From: Sinomonas sp. R1AF57 | Lineage (GTDB): Bacteria > Actinomycetota > Actinomycetes > Actinomycetales > Micrococcaceae | Assembly: GCF_002224485.1 (NCBI RefSeq) | Contig: NZ_CP022463.1 | Coordinates: forward strand, 2,310,990-2,374,989 | Direction: 5' to 3' | Length of the DNA stretch: 64,000 nt | Part shown: piece after piece, positions 20,580 to 29,832 of the stretch | How positions within the stretch are numbered: the stretch's first letter is position 1 | Layout: each line of letters begins with the position of its first letter | The notes under the pieces: model-generated | What the model saw: only the letters and a program-made list of their open reading frames with translations | The model's database searches: none | Told to the model about the DNA's origin: nothing | Position numbers and translations under genes: made by a program

Positions 20580-22382
20580 TCAGGCGACCTCGGGGGGCAG
20601 GAGGAGCTTGCCCCCGGGGATCGCGTCCAGCAGGGCCCTCGTGTACTCCTGCTGGGGCGAGTCGAAGACAGAGTCGGTGGTGCCTGTCTCGACGAGCCTG
20701 CCCCGCTCCATGACGCACACGCTGTCCGCGATCTGGCGGACCACGGCGAGGTCATGGGTGATGAAGAGGTAAGTCAGTCCGAGGCGTTCCTGGAGGTCCG
20801 CCAGGAGATTGAGCACCTGCGCCTGGACGAGGACGTCGAGGGCGGAGACGGCCTCGTCGCAGATGATCACCTCGGGGTCGAGGGCCAGTGCGCGCGCGAT
20901 CGCGACGCGCTGGCGCTGTCCGCCCGAGAGCTCGTTCGGGTAGCGCTGCATCGCCGACTGCGGCAGCGCGACCTGGTCGAGCAGCTCGCGGACCTTGAGC
21001 TCCCTTGAGGCCCGGTCGCCGATCTTGTGCGTGCGCAGCGGCTCCTCGATGGTCCGGTAGATGTTGTACATCGGGTCGAGCGAGCCGTACGGGTCCTGGA
21101 AGATGGGCTGGACGCGCCGGCGGAAGGCGAACAGCTGCCTGCGGTCCAGCGTCGCCGTGTCGATTCCGTCGAACACGATCCGCCCCGAGGTCGGCTTCAG
21201 CAGCTGGAGCACCATCTGGGCCACCGTCGACTTGCCGGACCCGGACTCCCCCACGATCGCGGTCGTCGTGCCCCGCGGGACGCGGAAGCTCACATCGTCC
21301 ACCGCCGTGAAGTCGGTGCCGCGGCCGACCCCGGTGCGCAGCTTGAAGACCTTGGTCAGGTTCTCGACGATGAGCGCGTCGTCGGTCGGCACGGCAGCCT
21401 TGGCCGCGGGGACGACCTCGGACTCAACGGCCCCGACAGCCGTCGCCTCGGCCTTCTCGGCGGCGCGCTCCTTGGCCTCGTCTGAGGAGGTCAGGAGATC
21501 ACTCGCCTCGATCCCGGCTTCCTTGGCCACCTGGATGCGCCGCGATGCGAGCGAGGGCGCCTTGGCCACGAGCCGCTGGGTGTACGGGTGGAGCGGGTTC
21601 CGCAGGAGCTCGAGCGACGGGCCCGCCTCGACGACCCGCCCTTGGTACATGACCACGACCTTGTCCGCGCGCTCGGCTGCCAGGCCGAGGTCGTGGGTGA
21701 TGAGGAGCACCGAGGTGCCGAGCTCGGCCGTCATGGTCTGGAGGTGGTCGAGGATCTTGCGCTGGACCGTCACGTCGAGGGCCGACGTCGGCTCGTCCGC
21801 GATGAGCAGCTTAGGGGCGCACGCGAGCCCGATCGCGATGAGGGCACGCTGGCGCATGCCGCCGGAGAACTCGTGCGGGAACTGCTTCGCGCGGCGCTCG
21901 GCGTCCGGGAGACCGGCGTCGGCGAGGGCACGGGCGACGTCGGCGGGACCGTCGGGGCGGCCGTTCGCCTTGAGCGTCTCCCGCACCTGGTAGCCGATCT
22001 TCCAGACCGGGTTCAGGTTCGACATCGGGTCCTGCGGGACCATGCCGATCGTGTTGCCGCGCAGCTCGATCAGGCGCTTCTCGTGGGCGTGCGCCACGTC
22101 CTCGCCGTCGAGCAGGATCTGCCCGCCGGTGACCCGGCCGTTGTTCGGGAGGAGCCCGATGGCGGCCAGCGCGGTCGTGGACTTCCCCGAGCCGGACTCG
22201 CCCACGATGGCAAGGGTCTCGCCGGGCATGATCTTCAGGTGCGCGTCGCGGACGGCCTTGAAGTCGCCGCTGCCGGTGGTGAAGGTGATCTCGAGGTCGC
22301 GGATCTCGAGGATCGGGCGGCCGCCCGGCTCGCCCGCATCGGTGATCTCGGGCCCCGAGGGCGCTGTGGTCTTCTCGGTCAT
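20580..22382 (-). CDS. oligopeptide-type ABC transporter, fused dual ATPase (system 1)
   Basis: DppD-DppF fusion of 600 residues energising peptide import. Each half has its own set: N-half Walker A GESGSGKST, signature FSGGMRQR, Walker [14 protein letters not shown]-half [29 protein letters not shown]. The two are joined by an Ala/Glu-rich linker near residues 300-335. Its start overlaps the DppC-like permease stop by 4 bp. Last gene of system 1; a terminator follows. Confidence 0.92.
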   Translation of the reverse strand: MTEKTTAPSGPEITDAGEPGGRPILEIRDLEITFTTGSGDFKAVRDAHLKIMPGETLAIVGESGSGKSTTALAAIGLLPNNGRVTGGQILLDGEDVAHAHEKRLIELRGNTIGMVPQDPMSNLNPVWKIGYQVRETLKANGRPDGPADVARALADAGLPDAERRAKQFPHEFSGGMRQRALIAIGLACAPKLLIADEPTSALDVTVQRKILDHLQTMTAELGTSVLLITHDLGLAAERADKVVVMYQGRVVEAGPSLELLRNPLHPYTQRLVAKAPSLASRRIQVAKEAGIEASDLLTSSDEAKERAAEKAEATAVGAVESEVVPAAKAAVPTDDALIVENLTKVFKLRTGVGRGTDFTAVDDVSFRVPRGTTTAIVGESGSGKSTVAQMVLQLLKPTSGRIVFDGIDTATLDRRQLFAFRRRVQPIFQDPYGSLDPMYNIYRTIEEPLRTHKIGDRASRELKVRELLDQVALPQSAMQRYPNELSGGQRQRVAIARALALDPEVIICDEAVSALDVLVQAQVLNLLADLQERLGLTYLFITHDLAVVRQIADSVCVMERGRLVETGTTDSVFDSPQQEYTRALLDAIPGGKLLLPPEVA

Positions 22383-23329
22383 CGGGTCCTGCTCTTCGGG
22401 TCAAGGGCGTCGCGGACCGCGTCGCCGAGCATGATGAAGCTCAGGACGCACAGCGACAGCGCGATGGACGGGTAGATGAGGATCATCGGGTTCGTCCGGA
22501 TCGAGGTCTGGGCGGCGGCAATGTCGTGCCCCCAGGACATGACCGATTCGGGCAGGCCGATGCCGAGGAAGGACAGCGTTGCCTCGGTCACGATGAAGAC
22601 GCCGAGCTCGAGCGTCGCGAGGACGATCACCGGCGCGAGCGCGTTCGGCAGGACGTGCCGCAGGAGCGCCCCGCCGCGGGAGACGCCGAGGGAGCGTGCT
22701 GCCGTGACGAAGTCCGCGTTGCGGACCTCGATGACTGCGCCGCGCGTGATCCTCGCCATCTGGGGCCAGCCGAGCATGGCGATCACGAGCACCACCGTCC
22801 AGACGCTCTTGTTCGTGCGGAACAGCGGCAGCTGGGTGATGACGAGCGCGCCGAGGACGAGCGGGAGGGCGAAGAAGATATCGCCGAGGCGGGCGAGGAC
22901 GGCGTCGAGCCATCCGCCGTAGTAGCCCGCGAGCGCGCCGAACGTCACACCGATCACCAGGACGCACAGGACGGCGAGGATGCCGACCGTGAGCGAGGCC
23001 TGCGTCCCGTGGATGACCCGTGAGAACACGTCGCAGCCCTGGAAGGTGAACCCGAACGGGTGCCCGTCGCGCGGGCCCGCCTCGGAGTTCTCGAGGAGGC
23101 ACTCGCTGTTCGGGGGGACCTGGGTGAAGACGCCAGGGAAGAGGGCGATGAAGACCAGGGCGAGGATCATGATCGACGAGATGATGAACAGCGGCCGCCG
23201 CCTGAGCTTGCGCCAGGCGTCTGCCCACAGGCTCAGGGGCGCTTCCTCGACACGGAGCGTGTCGGTCGCGCCGAGCGTCTTCTCTTCGAAGGGGGCGACG
23301 TAGTGGCCCTCAGTGCGTTCAGGCTTCAT
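22379..23329 (-). CDS. oligopeptide-type ABC transporter permease, DppC type (system 1)
   Basis: Inner-membrane permease of 316 residues with the OppC N-terminal extension and helix (PLFIISSIMILALVFIALFP), then the BPD_transp_1 domain and EAA loop DFVTAARSLGVSRGGALL. It overlaps both neighbours (11 bp with the DppB gene, 4 bp with the ATPase gene), so the three are one operon. Confidence 0.92.
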   Translation of the reverse strand: MKPERTEGHYVAPFEEKTLGATDTLRVEEAPLSLWADAWRKLRRRPLFIISSIMILALVFIALFPGVFTQVPPNSECLLENSEAGPRDGHPFGFTFQGCDVFSRVIHGTQASLTVGILAVLCVLVIGVTFGALAGYYGGWLDAVLARLGDIFFALPLVLGALVITQLPLFRTNKSVWTVVLVIAMLGWPQMARITRGAVIEVRNADFVTAARSLGVSRGGALLRHVLPNALAPVIVLATLELGVFIVTEATLSFLGIGLPESVMSWGHDIAAAQTSIRTNPMILIYPSIALSLCVLSFIMLGDAVRDALDPKSRTR

Positions 23330-24248
23330 AGCGGATCCTCGGGTCGAGCCAGGCGTACAGGAGGTCGACGAGCAGGTTCGCGAGGACGAACACGAGCACG
23401 AGCACGCTCACGATCGCCACGACCGTGGGGCCCTCGCCGCGCAGCACTGCCTGGTAGAGCTTGTTGCCGACTCCGGGGACGTTGAAGATGCCCTCGGTCA
23501 CGATCGCGCCGCCCATGAGGCCGCCGAGGTTGGCGCCCAGGTAGGTCACGACGGGGATCATCGAGTTGCGCAGCACGTGTGCGAGGACGACGCGGGTGCG
23601 GGACAGTCCCTTGGCCGTCGCGGTGCGCACGTAGTCCGCGTTCATGTTCTCGATGACCGAGGCGCGGGTGAGGCGCAGGACGTACGCGAAGGAGACGAGT
23701 CCGAGCACGATCGCGGGAAGGATGAGGTTTCCCCAGTCGGCTTGGGATCCGACCGTGGGTCTGGCCCACCCCAAGTAGACGCCGAAGACGAGCTGGAACA
23801 CGAAGCCGAGCACGAACGTCGGGACCGCGATGACGACCAGGGACGCGACGAGGACGGTCGAGTCGAAGATGCCGCCCCGGCGGAGGCCGGCGAAGAGGCC
23901 GAACAGCACGCCGAAGACCGCCTGGATCGCCAGGGCTTCGACGGCGAGCATCGCCGTGACGGGGAAGATGCGGGCCAGCGTCGCCGCGATGGGCTGCTGG
24001 GTGAAGTCCACGCCGAGGTCCAGGGTGAACAGGTTCTTCAGGAAGATCCCGTACTGGACGATGAACGGCTGGTCGAGATGGTACTGGGCCCGGAGCGCGT
24101 CGATGACGCCCTGCGGCGGCTGCCGGTCGCCGAACAGCGCCGCAATGGGGTCTCCGGGGAGGGCGAAGACCATGAAGTAGACGAGCAGGGTTGTCCCGAT
24201 GAAGACGGGGATGACTTGGAGGAGTCGGCGGAGGATGTACCGGATCAC
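23319..24248 (-). CDS. oligopeptide-type ABC transporter permease, DppB type (system 1)
   Basis: Permease of 309 residues; first helix LLQVIPVFIGTTLLVYFMVF and EAA loop DYVRTATAKGLSRTRVVLAH are classic DppB. The start is GTG 24248, backed by AGGAGG 7 nt upstream; the longer open frame is not coding. It follows the receptor gene but is separated from it by a hairpin at 24315-24344. Confidence 0.92.
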   Translation of the reverse strand: MIRYILRRLLQVIPVFIGTTLLVYFMVFALPGDPIAALFGDRQPPQGVIDALRAQYHLDQPFIVQYGIFLKNLFTLDLGVDFTQQPIAATLARIFPVTAMLAVEALAIQAVFGVLFGLFAGLRRGGIFDSTVLVASLVVIAVPTFVLGFVFQLVFGVYLGWARPTVGSQADWGNLILPAIVLGLVSFAYVLRLTRASVIENMNADYVRTATAKGLSRTRVVLAHVLRNSMIPVVTYLGANLGGLMGGAIVTEGIFNVPGVGNKLYQAVLRGEGPTVVAIVSVLVLVFVLANLLVDLLYAWLDPRIRYEA

Positions 24249-24314
24249 GGTGTGCCTCCTGCGTCCCAGGTCGGAGGGACTCTCATGGGTGTTGCCTTCC
24301 GGTTGAAACAGAGG

Positions 24315-24344
24315 CCGAGGGCCCGGCACCCGCCGGGCCCTCGG
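24315..24344 (-). terminator. attenuator hairpin between receptor and permease genes
   Basis: Perfect 13-bp stem (CCGAGGGCCCGGC and complement, loop ACCC) located 27 bp past the receptor stop and 66 bp before the first permease start. Partial termination here would give more receptor than permease mRNA, a common arrangement in binding-protein-dependent operons. Confidence 0.65.
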
Positions 24345-24370
24345 TCAGTGGAGTGTCCGCTGTCGCGGTG

Positions 24371-26059
24371 CTACTTCGCCTGGATGTCGAAGTAGCGGAT
24401 CTGGCCGTTCCACCCGGTCTCGGCCTTGATCACGTTGTTGCTCCACACAATGGCGCGGTTCTGGTCCCAGAGTGGCAGACCCGGCAGGTCCTTGAACAGG
24501 ACTTCCTGCGCCTGGTTGAACTTGTCATTCGCTTCGTCCGTCGACTTCGCGGCGAGGCCGTCCTTGAGGAGCTTGTCGAACTCGGGGTTCGAGTACTTCT
24601 CGTAGTTCGACGACGCGCCGGTCGCCCAGACCGGGCCGAGGAAGTTGTAGAGCGACGGGTAGTCACCCTGCCAGCCGGCACGGGTCAGACCCGGGAGGCT
24701 CTGCGACTTGCGGACGTTGAGCAGCTCGGCGAACTTCGCGAACGGCTGGATCTCCGACTGGATGCCCAGGTTGTTCTTGAAGTTGTTCGCAACGGCGTCG
24801 ACCCATTCCTTGTTGCCACCGTCGGTGTTCGAGCCGATCAGGAGGGGCTTGGAGGCGTCGTACGGCTGGATCTTGTCGGCCTGGGCCCAGAGGTCCTTGG
24901 CCTTGGCCGGGTCGTACTTGAGGACCTCGCTGCCCGGGATGTCGGCCTTGAAGCCGTCGATGACGGGCGGGGCGAATGCCTTGGACGGGGTCCGGGTCCC
25001 GTTGAAGACGACCTTGGCGATCTCCTCGCGGTTGATCGCGTAGGAGAGGGCCTGACGGCGGAGCTTGCCGGCCTCGCCCTGGAAGTTCGGGTTGTAGCCC
25101 GGGATATTCAGGGTCGAGTTGCTCGCGACCGGCTTGGTCGCGTTCCGGTCCTGGAAGTCCGTGGTGTAGGTCTTGAGCGCGTTCGACGGGAGGACGTCCG
25201 TGACGTCAAGGTTGTCGGCCTGGAGGTCCGTGTAGGCCGGGCCCGGGTCGGTGTAGAACTTGAACGTGATGCCGCCGTTCTTGGCTTCACGCGGACCCTT
25301 GTAGTCGGCATTCTTGACCAGCGAGATGGACTGGTCGTGCACCCACGCCCCGGTGTCCTTCGCCATCTTGTACGGGCCGTTGCCGATCGGGTTCTCGCCG
25401 AACTTCTTGGGGTCCTTCAGCGCCTCGGAGGGCAGCGGGAAGAACGCCGAGTAGCCCAGGCGCAGGGACCAGTCGGCCTCGGGCTGGACGAGCTTGACCT
25501 TGATCGTCTGGTCGTCGGGGGCGCTGAGCCCGGACATGGTCTGCGCCTTGGGAGCCGGCGTCGAGGTGGTCTTGCCGTCCGCCCCGGTGCTCTTCGTGGT
25601 GGCGCTGACGTCCTCGTAGCCCTCGATGGACTCGAAGAAGAAGCTGTTGTTCTGGAGGTTCGTGGCGAGTGCCGCGAAGTTCCAGGAGTCCACGAAGGTC
25701 TTGGCCGTGATGGCCTCGCCGTTGGTGAACTTCTGGCCCTGCTTGACCTTGATGGTCCAGTTCTGCGAGTCAGAGGACTCGATGCTGTCGGCGAGGGCGT
25801 TGACGGGCTTGCCGTCCGCCGCGTACGTGCGGAGGCCTTCGAAGAGCATCTCGACGACGCGGCCGCCGTAGACCTCGTTCGTGTTGGCCGGCAGCAGCGG
25901 GTTCTGCGGCTCGTTGCTGTAGGCGGTGATCACCTTGTTCGGGTCGCCGCTCGACTGTGCACTGCCCCCAGAAGTGCCCCCGCCGCCGCTGCACGCGCTC
26001 AGCGCGAGGGCGAGAGCAGCCGCGGCCCCCAAGGCCTTGGACATGCGTGATAGACGCAT
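24371..26059 (-). CDS. peptide-binding lipoprotein, SBP_bac_5 family (system 1)
   Basis: Extracellular receptor of 562 residues for peptides or related solutes. Signal peptide with lipobox LSAC near residue 23 and a Gly/Ser linker. The mature domain has the family landmarks EPQNPLLPANTNEVYGGRVV and LSYAINREEIAKVVFNGTR. ATG 26059 has AGGAG 8 nt upstream. First gene of system 1. Confidence 0.92.
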   Translation of the reverse strand: MRLSRMSKALGAAAALALALSACSGGGGTSGGSAQSSGDPNKVITAYSNEPQNPLLPANTNEVYGGRVVEMLFEGLRTYAADGKPVNALADSIESSDSQNWTIKVKQGQKFTNGEAITAKTFVDSWNFAALATNLQNNSFFFESIEGYEDVSATTKSTGADGKTTSTPAPKAQTMSGLSAPDDQTIKVKLVQPEADWSLRLGYSAFFPLPSEALKDPKKFGENPIGNGPYKMAKDTGAWVHDQSISLVKNADYKGPREAKNGGITFKFYTDPGPAYTDLQADNLDVTDVLPSNALKTYTTDFQDRNATKPVASNSTLNIPGYNPNFQGEAGKLRRQALSYAINREEIAKVVFNGTRTPSKAFAPPVIDGFKADIPGSEVLKYDPAKAKDLWAQADKIQPYDASKPLLIGSNTDGGNKEWVDAVANNFKNNLGIQSEIQPFAKFAELLNVRKSQSLPGLTRAGWQGDYPSLYNFLGPVWATGASSNYEKYSNPEFDKLLKDGLAAKSTDEANDKFNQAQEVLFKDLPGLPLWDQNRAIVWSNNVIKAETGWNGQIRYFDIQAK

Positions 26060-26206
26060 CCCTCAAACTCCTAACGATCTCGGAAATGGACCCCGGCCTG
26101 ATGCGAGAGCCCGTGAGCCCGCCACACAGGTGACGTGATCCGACCCACATTCGTACAGCCTAGCCACATTCCCGAGAAGTGAAAGAATCCTTTGCCAAAC
26201 CGTGAT

Positions 26207-28033
26207 CTAGCCTGTGGATTCCGGGGCCCGTCCCGCGAGCAGCTCGCGCAGTTCCCTGCGTTCGCGCTGCCGCTCCGGATCCGGCAGCGGCACGGCCGCC
26301 AGGAGCCGCTGGGTGTAGGGCTCCCGGGGACTGCGGAGCACGGAGTCTCTTGGGCCCTGCTCGACGATCTGGCCGCCGCGCATTACGGCGATGTAGTCGG
26401 CGAGGATGTCGACCACCGCGAGGTCGTGGCTCACGAACAGGCATGCGAAGCCGTGCTCGCGCTGGAGCTGCGCGAAGAGGTCGATGACCTTGGCCTGGAC
26501 CGAGACGTCCAGCGCCGAGGTGGGCTCGTCAGCCACCATGAGCTTCGGCTCGAGTGCGAGCGCCCGCGCGATGCCCACGCGCTGCCTCTGGCCGCCGGAG
26601 AGCTCATGCGGGTAGCGGTTCCTGTACGAGCGCGGCAGCTCGACCTGGTCCAGGAGCGCCTCGACCCGCGCGTGGAGGCGTGCCCCCTTGGCCGTCCCCG
26701 AGAGCAGCAGGGGCTCACCGATCGACTCGCCGACCGGCATTCTGGGATTGAGCGAGGAGGACGGGTCCTGGAAGACCATCCCGATCGAGCGCCGCACCTC
26801 GCGCAGGCGGCGGGAGTTCCGCCGGAGGCCCGCGATCTCCTGGCCGACGACGGTGAGCGAACCCTCCGCCACGGCCAGCAGTCCCACCGCGGCGCGTCCG
26901 ACCGTGGTCTTGCCCGACCCGGACTCCCCCACCAGGCCCACCACTTCGCCGGGATGCACTGCGAGGTCGACCCCGTGCACGGCCCGGAAGGCCGCTCCGC
27001 GTCCCCGGCTCGGGTACTCGACGACGGCACTGCGCAGCTCGAGCACGGGCACCCCCCGGGTGGCCCGCCGGCCCAATGCTTCGGCGGGAGGCGGGGCGGC
27101 CTCGCGTTCGCGCGCTGAGAGCCCGCGCGGCTCGGCCTCCTCGAGGCCCACGCCCGCCGCGGCTGCGAGCGCAGCGGTGGGGTCCACGCCGTCGTCCGAG
27201 CGGCGGCCGCCCTGCCCCAGACGCGGGACCGCTTCCAGCAGCGCCTGGGTGTAGGCGTGCTGGGGGGAGCGGAAGACCCGGGCGGCCGTGCCGGTCTCGA
27301 CGATCCGGCCCGCGCGCATCACCGCGACGCGGTCGGCGAGGTCGGCGACCACGCCCATGTCGTGGGTGATGAGGAGGACCGCCGCGCCGAGGCTGTCCTT
27401 CAGGCTCCGCAGGAGGCTCAGGATCTCCGCCTGGACGGTGACGTCCAGGGCCGTGGTGGGCTCGTCGGCGATGAGCAGCTTCGGGCTGCACGAGAGCGAC
27501 TGGGCGATCAGGACGCGCTGCAGCTGTCCGCCGGAGAGCTGGTGGGGGTACGACCGGAAGATCCGTTCTGCCTCCCCCAGGCCCACCGTCTCGAGCAGGG
27601 CCAGGGCCTTCGCGCGGGCCTCGCGCGGCGGGAGGGGCGTGTGGAGCCGGACGGCCTCGACGATCTGGGCCCCCACTGTGCTGACGGGATTGAGCGCCGA
27701 CATGGGCTCCTGGAAGACCATCGCGATGTCCCTGCCCCGGGCCGCGCGCAGGCGCCTGCGGTCCGGGCCGAACAGCTCCTCTCCGGCGAGGCGGACGCTG
27801 CCCGAGACGCGGCTGTTGGGGGGAAGGAGCCCCAGCAGGGCCATCGAACTCGCCGACTTGCCGGACCCCGACTCGCCCACGATGGCGAGGACCTCGCCGG
27901 CGCGCACCTCGAAGTCGAGGCCTTGCGCTGCGGCCACCCAAGCGCGGTCGACGCCGAAGTCCACGCTCAGGCCGCGGACCTCGAGGACGGGCGCTGCCTC
28001 GCGGCCCGCCGCGTACCTGGGACGGTCCGTCAC
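26207..28033 (-). CDS. oligopeptide-type ABC transporter, fused dual ATPase (system 2)
   Basis: Second DppD-DppF fusion, 608 residues. N-half Walker A GESGSGKSA, signature LSGGQLQR, Walker B LLIADEPTTALD; C-half [29 protein letters not shown]. It serves the permeases and receptor at 28785-33175, but a plus-strand gene (28102-28743) intervenes. Only distantly similar to the system 1 ATPase, so the two systems are not a recent duplication. Confidence 0.9.
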   Translation of the reverse strand: MTDRPRYAAGREAAPVLEVRGLSVDFGVDRAWVAAAQGLDFEVRAGEVLAIVGESGSGKSASSMALLGLLPPNSRVSGSVRLAGEELFGPDRRRLRAARGRDIAMVFQEPMSALNPVSTVGAQIVEAVRLHTPLPPREARAKALALLETVGLGEAERIFRSYPHQLSGGQLQRVLIAQSLSCSPKLLIADEPTTALDVTVQAEILSLLRSLKDSLGAAVLLITHDMGVVADLADRVAVMRAGRIVETGTAARVFRSPQHAYTQALLEAVPRLGQGGRRSDDGVDPTAALAAAAGVGLEEAEPRGLSAREREAAPPPAEALGRRATRGVPVLELRSAVVEYPSRGRGAAFRAVHGVDLAVHPGEVVGLVGESGSGKTTVGRAAVGLLAVAEGSLTVVGQEIAGLRRNSRRLREVRRSIGMVFQDPSSSLNPRMPVGESIGEPLLLSGTAKGARLHARVEALLDQVELPRSYRNRYPHELSGGQRQRVGIARALALEPKLMVADEPTSALDVSVQAKVIDLFAQLQREHGFACLFVSHDLAVVDILADYIAVMRGGQIVEQGPRDSVLRSPREPYTQRLLAAVPLPDPERQRERRELRELLAGRAPESTG

Positions 28034-28101
28034 GGCCGTCCTCCTGTCCTCAGCGGCTTCGGGGTGTGGCGACGGCTCCCGCCGTCCTGTTTCATGGGGT
28101 C

Positions 28102-28743
28102 ATGACCGCGCTCAAGCCTGACGTCCTGGAGCACACGGGCCGCGTCGAGACCCTCGCCGCCCGCAGCAGCAGGGCTCTGGCCTGGCTGACGTGGGGCCTC
28201 GCCGCGACCGGTCTCGCACTGACGCTGTCCGCGGCGGGACTGGCCGGGGCCCGGTTCGCGGCGCCGTTCCTGCTGCTCGCCGCGGCCGGGTGGGTGCTTT
28301 TCTGGCGGCCTGCGGTGGTGGTGAGCGACGCCGGCGTCGAACTCCGCAACCCGCTGCGCAGCATCGGGGTTCCCTGGGACGCCCTGGCCCATGTGGACAC
28401 GAAGTACGCCCTGACGCTGGTGACCGGGTCCGGCCGCTTCACGGCCTGGGCGGCGCCCGCGCCGGGCATCTGGGGCGCCAGGCATGCGAGGCCCGAGCAC
28501 CTCGACGGGCTTCCCGAGAGCACGTACGGCCCCGCGCGGTCCATCCGGCCCGGCGACCTCGCCCACACCGACTCGGGACAGGCGGCCGCCGTCGTCCGCC
28601 GGCGCTGGGCCGAGGCGCTCGCCTCGGGCACCGCGCATGCCGGACGCGCGGAGCCCACCCCGGTCACCCGCCGCGTCGCGTGGGCCGAGACGGCGGTGAC
28701 GGCGGGGCTCGCCGTCGCGACCCTCCTCACCCCCGGGGCGTGA
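28102..28743 (+). CDS. membrane protein with bacterial PH-like domain
   Basis: Protein of 213 residues, opposite in strand to all its neighbours. Two N-terminal helices (ALAWLTWGLAATGLALTLSA, FLLLAAAGWVLFW) precede a segment AVVVSDAGVELRNPLRSIG and VPWDALAHVDTKYALTLVT that fits the bacterial PH-like (bPH_6) family; a third helix closes the C-terminus. ATG 28102 (MTALKPDVLEHTG) is the likely start. Function unknown; it interrupts the system 2 transporter cluster. Confidence 0.75.
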   Translation: MTALKPDVLEHTGRVETLAARSSRALAWLTWGLAATGLALTLSAAGLAGARFAAPFLLLAAAGWVLFWRPAVVVSDAGVELRNPLRSIGVPWDALAHVDTKYALTLVTGSGRFTAWAAPAPGIWGARHARPEHLDGLPESTYGPARSIRPGDLAHTDSGQAAAVVRRRWAEALASGTAHAGRAEPTPVTRRVAWAETAVTAGLAVATLLTPGA

Positions 28744-28784
28744 TCCGCGCACGACGGCGCCGGGCGCCCCTCCCGGGGGCGGCG

Positions 28785-29831
28785 TCACCGCCCGCTCCCG
28801 GGACCGGCGCGGAAAGGCCGCTGGCGCGGGTCGAAGGCGTCGCGCAGGCCGTCTCCGATGACGTTGATGCTCAGGCAGATCAGGACGATGAACGCGCCCG
28901 GCCACCAGAACAGCCACGGTCGCGTGGAGAACGCGTCCTGGTTCTGGGAGATGAGCAGGCCGAGGGAGGTGTCGGGCGCTTTGACGCCGACCCCGAGGTA
29001 GCTGAGCGCCGTCTCGAGCAGGATCGCTGAGCTCATGGTGAGCGTGACGTTCACGATCACGACGCCGATCGCGTTCGGCACGATGTGCCGGACGATGATG
29101 CGCATGCTCGACGCCCCGGACAGGCGGGCGGCGTCGACGAACTCGCGTTCACGCAGCGTCAGGAACTCCCCGCGCACGAGGCGGGCCAGGCCGACCCACA
29201 GCACGAGGCCGAGGAAGACGCCGAGCACCAGCACGCCGTGCTGCCCCGCGACGGCCCCGAACCAGGTGCCGTCGTCGCGGCGGCCGGCGACTGCGGACAG
29301 GACGGCAGCGAGCAGGAGGGCCGGGACGATGATCACGATGTCGGTCAGGCGCATGAGGACGGCGTCGGCCCAGCCGCGGAAGTACCCGGCCACGGCCCCG
29401 ACCACGACGCCGATGGCGCCGGCGATGAGCCCGATGACGAGCATGACAATGATGGACTGCTGGGCCCCGCGCATCGTCATCGCGAAGAGGTCACGGCCGA
29501 TCCGATCCTGGCCGAAGGGGTGCTCCCCCAGACGGAACGGGGCAAGCGAGAGGGTGGGTGCGCCGTCGTGGACCAGTGGTGCGATGTCCGTGTGGCCGTA
29601 CCTCCACCAGCCGGTGAAGGGCCCCCACCCCACCGACGTGAACGCGAGCGCGAGGATCGCGGCAAGGATGGAGACCCCGACGACCGCGCCGCCGTGCCGG
29701 AGGAACCGCTTCCGGACGATCTGGCCCTGGCTGAGGCCCTTCGGCCCGACGGGACCCTCACCGGGCGTCCTCTGACGGGCGAGGGCCTCCCCCTCGGCGA
29801 GCAGCTCACTCTGCTGGGTTGGCTGGGACAC
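28785..29831 (-). CDS. oligopeptide-type ABC transporter permease, OppC type (system 2)
   Basis: Permease of 348 residues with a long cytoplasmic N-terminus, first helix VVGVSILAAILALAFTSVGW, and EAA loop FVDAARLSGASSMRIIVRHI. Starts GTG 29831, one base after the OppB-like gene ends, so translation is coupled. Confidence 0.91.
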   Translation of the reverse strand: MSQPTQQSELLAEGEALARQRTPGEGPVGPKGLSQGQIVRKRFLRHGGAVVGVSILAAILALAFTSVGWGPFTGWWRYGHTDIAPLVHDGAPTLSLAPFRLGEHPFGQDRIGRDLFAMTMRGAQQSIIVMLVIGLIAGAIGVVVGAVAGYFRGWADAVLMRLTDIVIIVPALLLAAVLSAVAGRRDDGTWFGAVAGQHGVLVLGVFLGLVLWVGLARLVRGEFLTLREREFVDAARLSGASSMRIIVRHIVPNAIGVVIVNVTLTMSSAILLETALSYLGVGVKAPDTSLGLLISQNQDAFSTRPWLFWWPGAFIVLICLSINVIGDGLRDAFDPRQRPFRAGPGSGR

Positions 29832-29832
29832 G

